DNA of 64,000 bases from Ashinkailepas kermadecensis (Eukaryota > Arthropoda > Thecostraca > Neolepadidae). The stretch covers positions 33,501 to 97,500 of the forward strand of contig JAOTOM010004001.1 of NCBI GenBank assembly GCA_034440615.1. The letters run 5' to 3'. Shown piece after piece: positions 51,114 to 63,275 of this stretch (positions are counted from its first letter, which is position 1; each line of letters starts with the position of its first letter). Both the position numbers and the translations under genes were made by a program. Below the pieces are notes generated by a model. It worked only from the letters and a program-made list of their open reading frames with translations. It searched no databases and was not told the DNA's origin.

Positions 51114-51165
51114 CAACGCCCATGCACATGCACACACATACACACACACACAAACACATATATAC
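51030..51165. repeat. CA-rich microsatellite
   Basis: Interrupted (CA)n run with AACACAC and GCCAACGCC breaks. It lies just beyond the 3' end of the minus-strand LINE fragment. Confidence 0.95.
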
Positions 51166-51199
51166 ACATGTGTATTCCCCTGGTATCCAACAGATATAG

Positions 51200-51690
51200 T
51201 GAATGCATAATTCGTTTAGTATCTGCTCAAGAAGTATGCCTTAATGTGGCTTTTGAGAACAGTCTTATAATTTGGTATCTCTGTATGCAGGAAATGTTTG
51301 CTATGATAATATTCCAAAACTTCGGTCCAAAACATTAAATGGTGAAGAGACGATATTTTTTGTTTGAATAGCTGTGTTGGAAGTGGTTTTGTAATCTTGT
51401 GGAATATGGGGCATTGAGTGGTTCCGTGAAAAGAGGTCTAATAGAATGAGGCAGCATAATAAGCAACATCTGAAGTTTTGTTATATCTTGGACTTTTAAA
51501 ATTTGTATTTCTTAAAGATTGGATTTGCACTCTGAGGGGAAATAACCCGTCAATAATACGCATCATTCTTTTCTGAAGTAAGGATAATTTGTGTGTCTGA
51601 TTAGCATAGTTTGTACCACAAATGAGATATGAAATGATAGCTGAGAACATTCCGAATGTGTTAAGCAATTCACAAAGGCATAGAACGATT
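51200..51690 (-). pseudogene. LINE reverse transcriptase C-terminal remnant
   Basis: On the minus strand the frame from about 51668 reads ISYLICGTNYANQTHKLSLL then QKRMMRIIDG. In a shifted frame it continues YSTRLQNHFQ, NKKYRLFTI, FGPKFWNIIIANIS and LFSKATLRH. This is the usual tail of non-LTR ORF2 proteins (Y-x-WG-x-T-Y, LQK-x-x-RII, RN...GPK-x-WN-x-LP, FK-x-x-LK). The polymerase catalytic core is absent, and stops and frame changes show it is dead. The CA run at 51030-51165 may be associated with its 3' terminus. Confidence 0.7.
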
Positions 51691-52137
51691 CACAACATGC
51701 TATTTTTATCCAACAATAAGTAATTGCAATGGTCGTTCAACTTTTTAGGACCTCCAAGTTCCGAATAAGGTTATAAAAACGCATAACAGCGCACAACCAG
51801 AGACCAATCCCAATGAAATCAGCGATCCTTTGACTGTATGCACCGTAAGTTTCAGCTGCACCTAGCTGCTCTAACACCGGTAGTGATCAATTGTATCCCG
51901 GCAGGCCTCGGTGCGGTGCGGTGGCCAGCCCGGGCGGCACGGGGAAGCCCGAGCCGGACGCCGCGACGCACTGGCTAGTGGGGTGTTTTGAACGGGTAAC
52001 CTGATCCAGCGGTCGCCATACAAAACAAAAACTCCCCTAACTGACGAGGCGACTGAGTCGAGATAGGTCACGCACAACGTTTCCCATGGTAGGGAAGCTG
52101 TCCTTGCCTGTAAGGGTCGGGTCAGTGTGATTGGATT
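51691..52137. other. Unique sequence before the transposase remnant
   Basis: AT-rich, then GC-rich around 51890-51980. No terminal inverted repeat of the following element could be identified. Confidence 0.45.
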
Positions 52138-53860
52138 TTGCGTACAGTGAAAATGGAGGTGCGCGTCAACAGAGAGGAATTAGTGGACTTGTTAACCAGT
52201 GCAAAAACGTTTGGGCGTGGAAACTATTATGCTCATGCGTTTAATTATAGTTTGCAGTTGGTTATGGAGAAAATTCCTCAGGGCTATCTTCCGAGTGAGT
52301 CGTCGATTGTGGACACGAAAAAGGCGACCGACGTGATCGCCAAGAACTAAAAAAAGGAAGTGGGTTACGTGTAAGCGAGCCCGGGATAAATTCAGAAGTC
52401 AGTTTGCGACTTATCTTTTGGGAGACAAGATGTTCTCCATGTCCTTGAAGCGTGGTGACCACGTCGTTAGTGATGATGAAGCCAAGACTCGTCTTGATGA
52501 AGAGGCAGTGGAGAGAGCGCGAGGGCGACCAGCTAGAATCTTCGATCAGCTCAGCGCCCGTTCTCAGCGTCGGGCGTCTTCAAGAGTTGCTCAACAGCAC
52601 AGTTCTCTGCAGCTCGTGGAGGCTGCCAGGCAAAGTGCTCGTGCTGAGGGAATGAAGGACGCGGCTTTCGTGCTGCGACAGGTGGGGAATCGCCGAATCA
52701 GCCCAGCAAGATTCGCCGGGCTCTCAGAAGCTTTAAAATGAGCCAACCCGAGCGCGTGTCAGGAGACCAGGCGGTGGCAATGTGTGTGTCAGCTGACTTG
52801 TCCGTGCACGGCTATTGTATGGTCCGCCGAGTGACGAATGATGCGGCGAAGACAGACATCCTACCCGCCTATGGAAAGGTACATGATGCCAACGTAGAGT
52901 GCTATCCGGCAGTCAGCAGCATACAATTGACTGATACGTCAGCTGAGGTGACCGCAGGCTCTCCTGGATCATACAACGGAGCGGCTGGTGGCATGTCTGC
53001 CGTCTGTCTCCCGTACCAACTCAGCTTCACCTGCCGACCAGCCGTCGACGTCATCCAGCATCTACACTTCGGCCGTGCTCGACGTCAAATGGGGATTTGA
53101 CAGGGCCATAGGGCAATCTGTATACAAACAGATGGGAGACGGCGATGAAGCTGCAGAACAAAATATGTTCTGTGCCACTTTTTGCCTTTGCAACTGACGG
53201 TGGGTGGCACTTGCGTCTGAACCAACCAACGCCGTCTTCAAGCCGTTTCTGCCGGTCGTTGCGGATCCAGTACAAGCGTGAGACAGCAGAGAACTCCCGG
53301 AAAGAACGAGACAATGTTGAATCCGAGATATGTCTACCGAGGCTGACCAACGCCACCGCAACAGACGGTACCAGTCTCAGAGTGGCGTACAATCTTCAAC
53401 TCACCATGATTGACGGTAAGGTGGCGAACGCTCTGACCAACACCGGCAGCAGCATGACGTGCATCATCTGTGGGTGCACACCTCGTCAGATGAATGATCT
53501 GTCTGCTGCCACGGCCCGTCCTGCCCGCGAGGGTATATACCAGCTCGGTCTCTCAACTATGCATGTCTGGATTCGATGCCTTGAATGCCTTCTCCGCATT
53601 TCTTACCGCCTGGAGGTCAAAGTGTGGGCAGTGTCTGGCGAATAATCAAGATGCGTGTGAAAGAAAGGAAGAAGAAATTGCAGCAGCAGCTCCGGAAGAG
53701 ACTGGGTCTTGTCGTATATCAGCCATGTGCGGGTGGTTCGGGTACGTCTAACGACGGGAACACGGCTCGACGTGTTTTCAGAGACCCAGATTATATCTGT
53801 GGGTCATATCTTATTGATAGATTTTGGCTTAATTGCAGCCACTCAGGACAAGGTTTATAT
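52138..53860 (+). pseudogene. RAG1/Transib-like transposase remnant
   Basis: Six overlapping or adjacent frame segments read as one protein. In order they are: an N-terminal segment (52150-52347); KWVTCKRARDKFRSQFATYL, then RGRPARIF and SARSQRR (52358-52737); ILPAYGKVHDANVECYP and TDTSAEV (52738-52960); VKWGFDRAIGQSVYKQ (53084-53131); NQPTPSSSRFCRSL, KRETAE and LTMIDGKV with a CIIC pair (53170-53642); and RKKKLQQQLRKRLGLVVYQP, then GGSGTSNDGNTARRVF (53650-53790). Asp at 53099-53101 (WGFD, followed by G-Q-S-x-YKQ) and Asp at 53412-53414 (IDGKV) with CxxC at 53460-53471 parallel the first two catalytic Asp residues and zinc-binding Cys pair of RAG1 and Transib transposases. The third acidic motif and its His-rich neighbourhood are missing. 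Frame changes lie near 52350 (run of seven A), 52735, 52960-53060, 53165 and 53640. It could instead belong to an uncharacterised conserved family of invertebrate mobile proteins. Splicing cannot be excluded as the cause of some frame changes. Confidence 0.65.
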
Positions 53861-54780
53861 TTATTCTGCATAGCAATTGTTAGGTCGCATTTACAGTGCA
53901 GAATTCTCGCATAGCAAACGCTAACTAATAATTATCAACTATATAAGCGCCCATGAACTTCGTTTATGATGTTATTATGATGTCGCCATGGATGACCGGA
54001 CGTCGATCTTTTAAAAGAAGATGCACTAGGTACTCATGTAAGTCTGTGCACAATATGAGCCGTGTACCTCAATTGGTTTCCGAGATATTTCGCGGAAGCA
54101 AAATGATGGGAGCGGAACGCTGCCTTCCCTCTAACCGGTATGACCTCTGACATCCCTGGGTTAAGCAATCTTTAAGACAATAGAGATTCTCCATATGTTC
54201 CAAATTTGAAGCTTTTTTCGGTTAAGACCAAAATCCCCCTTGTAACTAGCATACTTTGTCCGCAGTGATTTCTGGCCGGTTTTTCCCTCGAGTTATCACA
54301 GTGTGCGACGGCGTGAACGTTACGTCTCGGCATTCCGGTCTCTTGGATGGAATCGCGCTGAGCGCCGCTTGGTAGCGGAGCATGACGTCACTAAGGTGCA
54401 TAAGGCCCTGAGCAACTGGCTGGGGCGGCCGGCAGTGCGCGACATGTTTGTGGCTGGATCAGTTGTCTCCAGCCGCAGCACTCGTACCTCATCTGGAGCT
54501 ACTGAGGCCAGTCACAGCGAGCTTCCCGCTATTACATTGCGGTTGTGTGGAACTCTTTACCACCTGTGGTCACTTCAGCTGTCTCGCCGTTAATTTTTAT
54601 GAACTATCTCAAAAGTTCATCTGTGTACCACGTGTCCTGTGGTGCTAGCCTTTTTAAGGTGTCTTGGTGTCTTTAATTTTAACCTTCATATCCCATCTTG
54701 CCACGAATAAGTTCGATCACTAGCCTAGTCGATGCTGTGGTAGGTGTGAATGACGTGAATCAATAATGTCCATCTCGTGG
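53861..54780. other. Sequence 3' of the transposase remnant
   Basis: The expected C-terminal third of the transposase was not found. A frame at 54303-54593 is unrecognised. Confidence 0.45.
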
Positions 54781-54833
54781 ATTATTTTATTTATCTATTT
54801 ATTTATTTATTTGTTTATTTATTTATTTATTTC
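54781..54833. repeat. TTTA microsatellite
   Basis: About 12 imperfect copies of TTTA. Confidence 0.9.
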
Positions 54834-57175
54834 ACGATACGTGCCCTCCACGTACAGTGACTATTAAGGATGCAATGCATACATACACGCATTTGTGCGC
54901 GAAATGATCATGTGGTCAACGCGACCGTAAGTCCAAACAATCAATATTGTTTTCATTGCGGGGTTGGGGAGGGAAGTTCGGAGGAAAGGTCTGTTCAGCA
55001 ATGCTACGAATGGAACCCCAACAGCCAGAAACACAGCATGCATATTTTGTTAGGTATGCCCAAGCAAATAGTTTGATCGGTGGTGTAAATGGATCGGAAT
55101 GTCATAAATTATATTTTAACTGAATTGTGAAGAAAAAACACGAACTTGCTTGCCCACGCAGTCCACTTTTCTGGGCTGAGGTCCTGCCAAGCAGTAGTTT
55201 AGGCGGGGGTGGGGGTGGGGGGCATTGAGCCATAGCACTCCTTGCAGATGATGACGCAAATCTGACTGGAGGTTTGCGCTCCTCTAAAAGGGGCGTCGCT
55301 ACCGAGGGGTGGCAGGGGAATGTAGCCCCATAGAGGAGCTACAGCCCTTCTACTGGTTCTGATCCAGAGGCATCGGGGACGATTATGGCTGCCAATCTGA
55401 GCTCAACACTGTGGAATATAGTGCAACTCTGTCACCTCCCCGCTCAACGAATTTGTCATCGGAAGGCACCCCTTCGAATGGAAAAGGCACTCCTTCGGAA
55501 AGTTCGAGTACACCCACACCCTGCTAAAAAAAAAATTTCAGGCGAAGGTGCTTCTCTGGATTGAAAAGACGCCCGTTCAGAATTCCGCTTCCCCTTAAGG
55601 AAGTCCTAAATATGTCGGTAGTAGTATGTCAGTAGCCCTTCCCCAACCGTGGTTTCAATCCTACCTCCTTCCTAAGCGTCAAAACCTGGCGACGCCCATG
55701 CCCTTTAGGACCCCTCGAGTGTACCCGGCCTCGATATTTCTCAGCCGAAGGCGTCCTCTTCAAGACTGTTTTCAGATCTTTAAGAGGACCGAGTGTACCC
55801 TCTCTAAATTGCATAATCGGCGGCGCAATCCCTTTAACTCAACCGACATTTGGTTGAGGTCGGTATCATTTGGACTGGTGTGGGACCCCTGCCATACGGC
55901 ACTGGCGCCTTTTGGGGTCGTGGGTCCCCTTCGGTGAATTTCTGCATGCATCGACTTGCCATACCTTCCGAATTTGCCATAGCTTACATAGCCATCGTTC
56001 TTTCTGCAACATTTTGGGATGTGTTTTATTTCAATTCGGGGTATAGAACTATATCATAATAAGCGAAGCCACCTCCGGAACGATTTTCGAGGAATCATTA
56101 TCGTCCACAGTTGATTTGCTAGTGTAAGGATAATACAATTGTATACAATTGTATGTGTCCCTTGATAAGGAACAATACAATTGTATGTGATGGAGTGTCT
56201 TCGAACAGGTTACTTGCATTCCAATATGCATTTGACACTTCCAAGTCCATTGACTTCAGATGACCTTTGTGAGCAGTTTGGTGGTTGGGTCAACCAGAGA
56301 AAATGCAGGTAGTAAATTCGAGTACAACGTTCCTATAACCACATGGCATCGCACATTGATAAATGTGGCAAACTTTCCAAGAGACATAGATGCGGTCGAT
56401 CTGTTGATCCCTCCTGATCGGGGACAGGTATATCGAAATGCATCATGTGGCCGTCACTTACCTCACAATGAGCTGGATAACGCGCTTCAGGGTGTCCTGG
56501 CGGCATGCAGGACACTTCTGGAACTGGAACCAACTGAAATCGAAAGCTTGATGAGTTTTCGGAAACTTGAAGTTTGGCTGGATGTGTAGCATGACTCCTT
56601 GACATCAGCTAACTTTTCGGACAAACGGCGAGACTTTCGTCAGCCGCGACACGTTTGCCTTATTCCGTCTGTCTAGCATGCTGGCTTGCATGGGAAAGGG
56701 GTCGACTTGTGCATACATACCCCCGCGCTCTTGTATGTATGAGTGTGGTGAAAATGAATAATACATGCGAGGGTTAATGTGTTTCACCGGCGTCCACCGT
56801 GCAGATGTCGAGCGGTCTGCGAGGGTCTCAAGGCAGGAGTGCAAGAAGAAGTGGGAGACACTGCTGCAAAGAGCATGTCGACACATCACGGCTGGAGTGG
56901 AAGTCGGCGCACAGTCTGAGCAGTCAGATGGTATGCCACATGCAGTCACGAACACGTAATTGATTGCCGTGCACTTTATTTAAATTACATAATTATGTGG
57001 TGTGTGGCCTTTGACTCCGCTGTCGTTCAGTGCACCTTTAATCCGTGACCGCGGGTGATGCTCTTCGCACCGACGGGCCCAGCAAGTTTGCTCCCTCACC
57101 CATGTATTCAGACCACGTGCATTTCAACTGGTTTTAGGAAAGACAGTCAATTCAGTGCAAAATGTCGAGTGATTT
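54834..57175. other. Unique sequence with palindromes and decayed GGCGCC-type repeats
   Basis: 55200-55940 contains short, diverged phrases such as AAAGGCACTCCTTCGG and CGAAGGTGCTTCTCTGG, similar in style to 34133-34452. A perfect 22-bp palindrome (ATACAATTGTA and its complement) lies at 56133-56154, with half of it repeated at 56175-56186. Frames at 56260-56959 are unrecognised. Confidence 0.5.
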
Positions 57176-58485
57176 GATTGCATATGTGACTGCCATCAGG
57201 CGATGCTGCCCAATGTCCCTTTGATTGCATGTGTGACTGTATCAGGCGATGCTGTCCAATGTCCCTTTGATTGCATATGTGACTGTATCAGGCGATGCTG
57301 CCCAATGCCCCTTTGATTGCATATGTGACTGCCATCAGGCAACGCTGCCCAATATCCCTTTGATTGCATGTGTGACTGTATTAGGCGATGCTGCCCAATG
57401 CCCCTTTGATTGCATGTGTGACTGTATCAGGCGATGCTACCCAATGTCCCTTTGATTGCATATGTGACTGCCATCGGGCGATGCTGCCCAATGCCCCTTT
57501 GATTGCATATGTGACTGCCATCAGGCGATGCTGCCCAATGTCCCTTTGATTGCATATGTGACTGCCATCGGGCGATGCTGCCCAATGTCCCTTTGATTGC
57601 ATATGTGACTGCCATCGGGCGATGCTGCCCAATGTCCCTTTGATTGCATATGTGACTGCCATCAGGCGACGCTGCCCAATGTCCCTTTGATTGCATATGT
57701 GACTGCCATCAGGCGATGCTGCCCAATGTCCCTTTGATTGCATATGTGACTGCCATCAGGCGATGCTGCCCAATGTCCCTTTGATTGCATATGTGACTGC
57801 CATCGGGCGATGCTGCCCAATGTCCCTTTGATTGCATATGTGACTGCCATCGGGCGATGCTGCCCAATGTCCCTTTGATTGCATATGTGACTGCCATCGG
57901 GCGATGCTGTCCAATGTCCCTTTGATTGCATATGTGACTGCCACCAGGCAACGCTGTCCAATGTCCCTTTGATTGCATATATGACTGTCATCAGGCCATG
58001 CTGCCCAATGTCCCTTTGATTACATATGTGACTGCCGTCAGGCGATGCTGCCCAATGCCCCTTTGATTGCATATGTGACTGCCATCAGGCGATGCTGCCC
58101 AATGTCCCTTTGATTGCATATGTGACTGCCATCAGGCGATGCTGCCCAATGTCCCTTTGATTGCATATGTGACTGCCATCAGGCCATGCTGCCCAATGTC
58201 CCTTTGATTGCATATGTGACTGCCATCAGGCGATGCTGCCCAATGTCCCTTTGATTGCATATGTGACTGCCATCAGGCAACGCTGCCCAATGTCCCTTTG
58301 ATTGCATATGTGACTGCCATCAGGCGATGCTGCCCAATGTCCCTTTGATTGCATATGTGACTGCCATCGGGCGATGCTGCCCAATGTCCCTTTGATTGCA
58401 TATGTGACTGCCATCAGGCAATGCTGCCCAATGTCCCTTTGATTGCATATGTGACTGCCATCGGGCGATGCTGCCCAATGTCCCT
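57176..58485. repeat. 47-bp minisatellite, about 27 copies
   Basis: The unit contains TTGATTGCATATGTGACTGC and AGGCGATGCTGCCCAATG. Variants TGTATCAGG, GCCATCGGG and GGCAACGC are scattered. Minus-strand frames are stop-free, giving long spurious ORFs. Confidence 0.97.
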
Positions 58486-59221
58486 GCGCGTGGGCGGCAT
58501 CCCTTTGGAAGTTGCTCAGCGTAACTTCCGTAACTTCCCGATGACCTCTCCCTCCTCCCCATAGATGACCCTTTCGAGCCCTCCCTAGTCTACTTCTCTC
58601 ATCTGCCGCCATTAATTTCATAGCTTTGTCGGTATCATTTGGATCATTGCATGTCAATTCAACCGGTGAAGGGTGCAAAGGGTGTTCACTAACCTCACAC
58701 ATTTTGAGGAAGATATGCTGTAGGTCTATGCTATGCCTGGTCACTATATGCAGATGGCTTCCGAGATCAACATTTCTTCCGTTGATGATGGCATAAAAAG
58801 TGGCGTTATACCATGAGCTGCTTCCATTAAGCAGCCATAGATTCCCAACCAGTGTTTATGAAATTATTTCGCCACCGTCCAAAGGAAACAGCTTATAGTG
58901 GAAGCATGAAAATATCAGAGCCTGGTCACTAGTGATACATTCGCAGTGAAATCGGAAATTAAAAAATGCCGATCACTTGGTGGCACGACATTCAGTTTTA
59001 GATTCGGTTTACGATCCCCCTCCATTTCTGCTCTAGAAGGACGTTTACCTAGTCAGTGTGACCACATTTGGTTTCGCCATTGTTTGCATGGGCTATTTCC
59101 ATCGTTCTGGCCAAAATCCTCCAAGCCTCCGCAGGGTGCAAGCGGAAATACATGGAGTGATGGGAAGGCAGAAGATCGGTGTGTCACGACAGATAAGAGG
59201 TGTCCATTGACACCACATTCA
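58486..59221. other. Unique sequence, no gene recognised
   Basis: Short frames only. Confidence 0.45.
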
Positions 59222-59310
59222 CCTTTTGTTCACTTTTCTTTACTTTTTGTTCACTTTTCTTTACTTTTTGTTCACTTTTTGTTTTGTGCACTTTTCACTT
59301 TTTTGTGTAA
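59222..59310. repeat. 25-bp T-rich tandem repeat, about 2.5 copies
   Basis: CTTTTTGTTCACTTTTCTTTA recurs at about 59245 and 59270 and decays into T-rich sequence. Confidence 0.85.
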
Positions 59311-60381
59311 ACGGCGAAGCGCACGCATGTCAAGGGGAAAGGTTGAGGAGAAGTCAAAGGTCACATGAAAACTGATGCGAACTTGAACATTTTAGCGTTC
59401 ATTTGAAATATTTTTCACCTTAAAATGCTATTATGTGAGCATAATATGCGTCATTTAATGGACAACACAACCAGGAATATATGTCATTGAAATTGAAGTT
59501 CAGTCGGTTGGTTATCATGCATGTACATGGTCCAATATTAATTGTCCGGTTTTCTCCAGCCGGGAACGTTTGGCTGGACCTAACAATTGCTATTTTTAAC
59601 CAGAACTACCTTATTTGGTCGATTGATGTGTCTTATCGAGCGAAACACGGTCATGCCTTGCCCACCTTTTATTTTATTCCGTTCCTTTTAGAATCTGTGT
59701 GCGCGATTTTAAAGAACTTTCGCGTCATAATCCACTCATGCATAAGTTAGAGAAAATAGCAATGCTTATGTTGGCTGGGTAAGCGTTGCTTGGGGAAATA
59801 CTGAAACAAGATTGGAAATTCTGGACGTTTTTAGTACGGGGTTTCGGAGTGGTTCGTCTTTGTCAAATAGGTCCCGCCACACTACTAACCACCAGCCCCC
59901 TGACCCAGACGACCACCGGACAAGTCAAGGTCAATGGATAAGCCGGATCACGACGTTCACGGAGGATCACGTGTACATTATTATCAGCTCTGCACGGCTA
60001 CCGTAAGCGCTCGGTGCTTCGAAATCTGGAATGAAGATAGCACGCCCCATCGAAGTTGGATTTTGCATCAAAGAAGTGGTCGGCAAAAATCAAATCCGTC
60101 GTTTTCGTTCGCTCAGAATAAACCACACTAGCGAGAAGGGCATGCGACAACTCCATATGCACCGTCATCAAAATCTGAGAGTGTGGTGTATGCTCGACCG
60201 GCCAAGACGAAATGGCCCGTTGCCTTTTCCCCCAGAAATATAAATGAAATACATTTGCGCCTGTTAGCGTTATGGCCGCCAACACGATCCGCTTGCGATT
60301 AGCAGCTAGACTCCCCCTTCGCCAATAAAAGCCGTGGGCCATTCCCGTTCCTGAGCCGCTATTTCTAGCATCGTCATGCTG
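59311..60381. other. Unique sequence, no gene recognised
   Basis: Frames at 59481-59750 (plus) and 59998-60342 (minus) have no known domain. Confidence 0.4.
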
Positions 60382-61090
60382 GAGCCTAGGACGTTACAGC
60401 ATGTCTCGGACGTTACAGCATGTCGCGGACGTTACAGGATGTCTCGGAGGTTACAGGATGTCTCGGACATTACAGGATGTCTCGGACGTTACAGGATGTC
60501 TCGGACGTTACAGGATGTCTCGGACGTTACAGCATGTCTCGGACTTTACAGGATGTCTCGGACATTACAGGATGTCTCAGACGTTACAGGATGTCTCGGA
60601 CGTTACAGCATGTCTCGGACGTTACAGGATGTCTCGGACATTACAGGATGTCTCGGACATTACAGGATGTCTCGGACGTTACAGGATGTCTCGGACGTTA
60701 CAGGATGTCTCGGAGGTTACAGGATGTCTCGGACATTACAGGATATCTCGGACGTTACAGCATGTCTCGGAGGTTACAGTATGTCTCGGAGGTTACAGTA
60801 TGTCTCGGACGTTACAGCATGTCTCGGACGTTACAGCATGTCTCGGACGTTACAGGATGTCTCGGAGGTTACAGTATGTCTCGGAGGTTACCGCATGTCT
60901 CATATGTTACAGCATGTCTCGGACGTTACAGGATGTCTCGGACATTACAGGATGTCTCGGACGTTACAGCATGTCGCGGACGTTACAGCATGTCTCGGAC
61001 GTTACAGGATGTCTCGGAGGTTACAGGATGTCTCGGAGGTTACAGCATGTCGCGGACGTTACAGGATGTCGCGGACGTTACCGTATGTCT
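60382..61090. repeat. 19-bp minisatellite, about 37 copies
   Basis: The unit is GGACGTTACAGGATGTCTC with variants GGAGG/GGACATT, GCATG/GGATG/GTATG and TCGCG. All plus-strand frames are stop-free, giving three overlapping spurious ORFs of 230-246 codons. Confidence 0.97.
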
Positions 61091-61659
61091 GGTAAGCACG
61101 CCACTCACCTAGCCATCCTATGTGGACGTTTACGTGTGTGACAGCACCGTTCGACGTTTTGGGCGAAGACATCAGAATGGTCATGTGTGATGGTGAAAGT
61201 GCCCCGTTTGCCAGAGGAGGAAAGTGTAGTGCATGGATATTTATGGAGATTACAAAGTCGTCAAATAATGACGTTGGTGCTTGGTTCCATTGCGGTACCT
61301 CAGTGATGTCTAGGAGAGTTCTGCGTATTATTTATTGCGCGATAATAACAGACATTAAATTTGTACATATTTTACAACTTGCATTTGAGGTTGAGGATAC
61401 AATGAGGCCAATACCATTGCGTTGCAAAAGCCTATACGATAAACGGCCACCTACGACTATGCACTAATATCATTTTCACAGATTGCTCGGCGAAATCAAT
61501 GATCGTCATAACATTAACGTTGTCTGATTTAAATAACGCAATTTTATTTTAACCTCTAAATCTCTGCATGCTTTAGCCAGAAACATGCTGAATTACAGGA
61601 ATTAGAACATACTTTCAACCTACCAATAGTGTACCGTAGAGGGGGTGGCAAAGGGCAAT
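61091..61659. other. Unique sequence, no gene recognised
   Basis: A frame at 61120-61467 has no known domain. Confidence 0.45.
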
Positions 61660-62165
61660 CCCCCAGCTCATGTGAGATTGTGAGCCCCCCCCCCCCCCCC
61701 AAAAAAAACGCGCCATGGTTCGGAATAATTGCGCTGGAGCATCAGCAAATCAAGCCGGGTCCCCCAAAAACTTAAACATGGCCCCGGAAATAAATCTGGT
61801 ACCGAACAAAAATCGCTCTGGAGTCCCAAAAAACGTGCTTGATGCTAAAAAAGTTATTAATCGCGTTGGGTGCACTCGATCATACTGAAGAGGCGCATTT
61901 CCTCAGAAAATGGCATCTTTGGTTAATAGATCCGCTGAACTTGGTGGGGACACCCCCGCCTGCCCGTCTGCGTTTAAGAGATCGGCTGAACTTGGTGGGA
62001 CACGAGCCTGCCCCTCTGCGTGTCTCAGCCGAAAGGCGCCAACCTTTTGGCCCCAGCTCATGCTCCGAGATTGTGAGTTCCAGCTCCGAGGGCGGGCCCC
62101 CTAAAAATTAAAAAAAAAAGCGCCATGGTTCGGAACAATTGCAGCAATTGCATCAGCAATTTAGT
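61660..62165. repeat. Two diverged copies of a repeat with internal 50-bp duplication
   Basis: CCCCAGCTCATG...GATTGTGAG followed by CGCCATGGTTCGGAA and AATTGC occurs at 61660-61751 and 62051-62163. Between them CGGCTGAACTTGGTGGGACA and a near match are repeated about 50 bp apart (about 61930 and 61979). Runs of C and A mark each copy. Confidence 0.75.
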
Positions 62166-62224
62166 TCGAGCTCGAACTAAAATACTCCGTCTACACCCAC
62201 ACCTAATGTTGTGGGTGTGGGGCG

Positions 62225-62520
62225 GAGAAGGCTATACGTGACTGACCGATTTTTCTCGGGACAGGGTGAAGCCCGAAGTTTTGCACCACTCTACTATGTG
62301 GTCTAGAGCTATTTGAATGGCACTCTCGGCTTTTAGGAAGCACCGTGTTGTTGTCCAAATGACTATGTCGTCCGCAAGAAGTGAACAGTCAAGTGATGTT
62401 TCGGTGCAATCGGAAAGTATGTCGTTAATCATGATGAGGAAGAGGCTCGGCGAGAGCACACTCCACTGTGTCAGGCCTTGATCCTGAGGTGTGGTGCTTG
62501 ATATGATGCTGTCACATCTG
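62225..62520 (-). pseudogene. LINE reverse transcriptase catalytic fragment
   Basis: On the minus strand the frame reads QGLTQWSVLSPSLFLIMIND (the PQG-S-VLSP-LF block, with PQG altered), then SLLADDIVIWTT, which contains the catalytic ADD. It continues with AIQIALDHIVEWCKTSGFTL and SREKS. This is the palm of a non-LTR reverse transcriptase. The fragment is under 100 codons, with both flanks of the domain missing. The style (WCKTSGFTLSREKS) is compatible with the same LINE group as 23620-24562, which is not proven. Confidence 0.85.
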
Positions 62521-62817
62521 ACCTTTAAGTCCTGTCTCCGAGGCGTTCATAATGTAGTGTGCCGTGTGTCCGCATGTGTCTACATTGTGGAATTTTTGTG
62601 TCAGTGCGGACTTGTCTACTAGGTTCGCTTAGCGACCAAAGTTCACCTGCTATTTCACGTCTTGCTTTGCTTGTCAGTTACGCACATCGGGTCCCGTCCG
62701 AATTGTCTGTGAGAACTAATTATCTTAGCCTACTTTGCCGTCAGTTGATTCCGTCTCTTTATGCACTTCGCGTTATTTACTCAGCAGTGACATCCTGCAT
62801 GTGGTTCCTTGGTTATA
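62521..62817. other. Unique spacer before 60-bp array
   Basis: No gene recognised. Confidence 0.45.
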
Positions 62818-63275
62818 TCATGAACTACAGGACACCTGGACTTGCCAGACACTTTAATTCCCATGCCCGGGCCTACGTTATGAACTACAGGACACCTGGA
62901 CTTGCCAGACACTTTAACTCCCATGCCCGGGCCTACGTTATCATGAACTACAGGACACCTGGACTTGCCAGACTCTTTAACTCCCATGCCCGGGCCTACG
63001 TTATGAACTACAGGACACCTGGACTTGCCAGACCCCTTAACTCCCATGCCCGGGCCTACGTTATGAACTACAGGACACCTGGACTTGCCAGACTCTTTAA
63101 CTCCCATGCCCGGGCCAACGTTATGGTAGTTGCTTTAACTCCCATGCCCGGGCCTACGTTATGAACTACAGGACACCTGGACTTGCCAGACGCTTTAACT
63201 CCCATGCCCGGGCCTACGTTATGAACTACAGGACACCTGGACTTGCCAGACACTTTAACTCCCATGCCCGGGCCT
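62818..63275. repeat. 60-bp minisatellite, about 7.5 copies
   Basis: The unit contains ATGAACTACAGGACACCTGG, ACTTGCCAGACACTTTAACT and CCCATGCCCGGGCCTACGTT. One unit near 63115-63160 lacks the first half. A 20-codon length keeps both strands open. Confidence 0.97.

Noticed and set aside
54298..54304. CACAGTG, identical to the RAG recombination-signal heptamer, near the RAG1/Transib-like remnant
   Set aside because: A 7-mer is expected several times by chance in 64 kb. Its orientation does not make it a right end, and no matching left end was found.
54303..54593. 96-codon frame considered as the missing C-terminus of the transposase
   Set aside because: It lacks the expected acidic motif and His residues, and no collinear similarity is visible.
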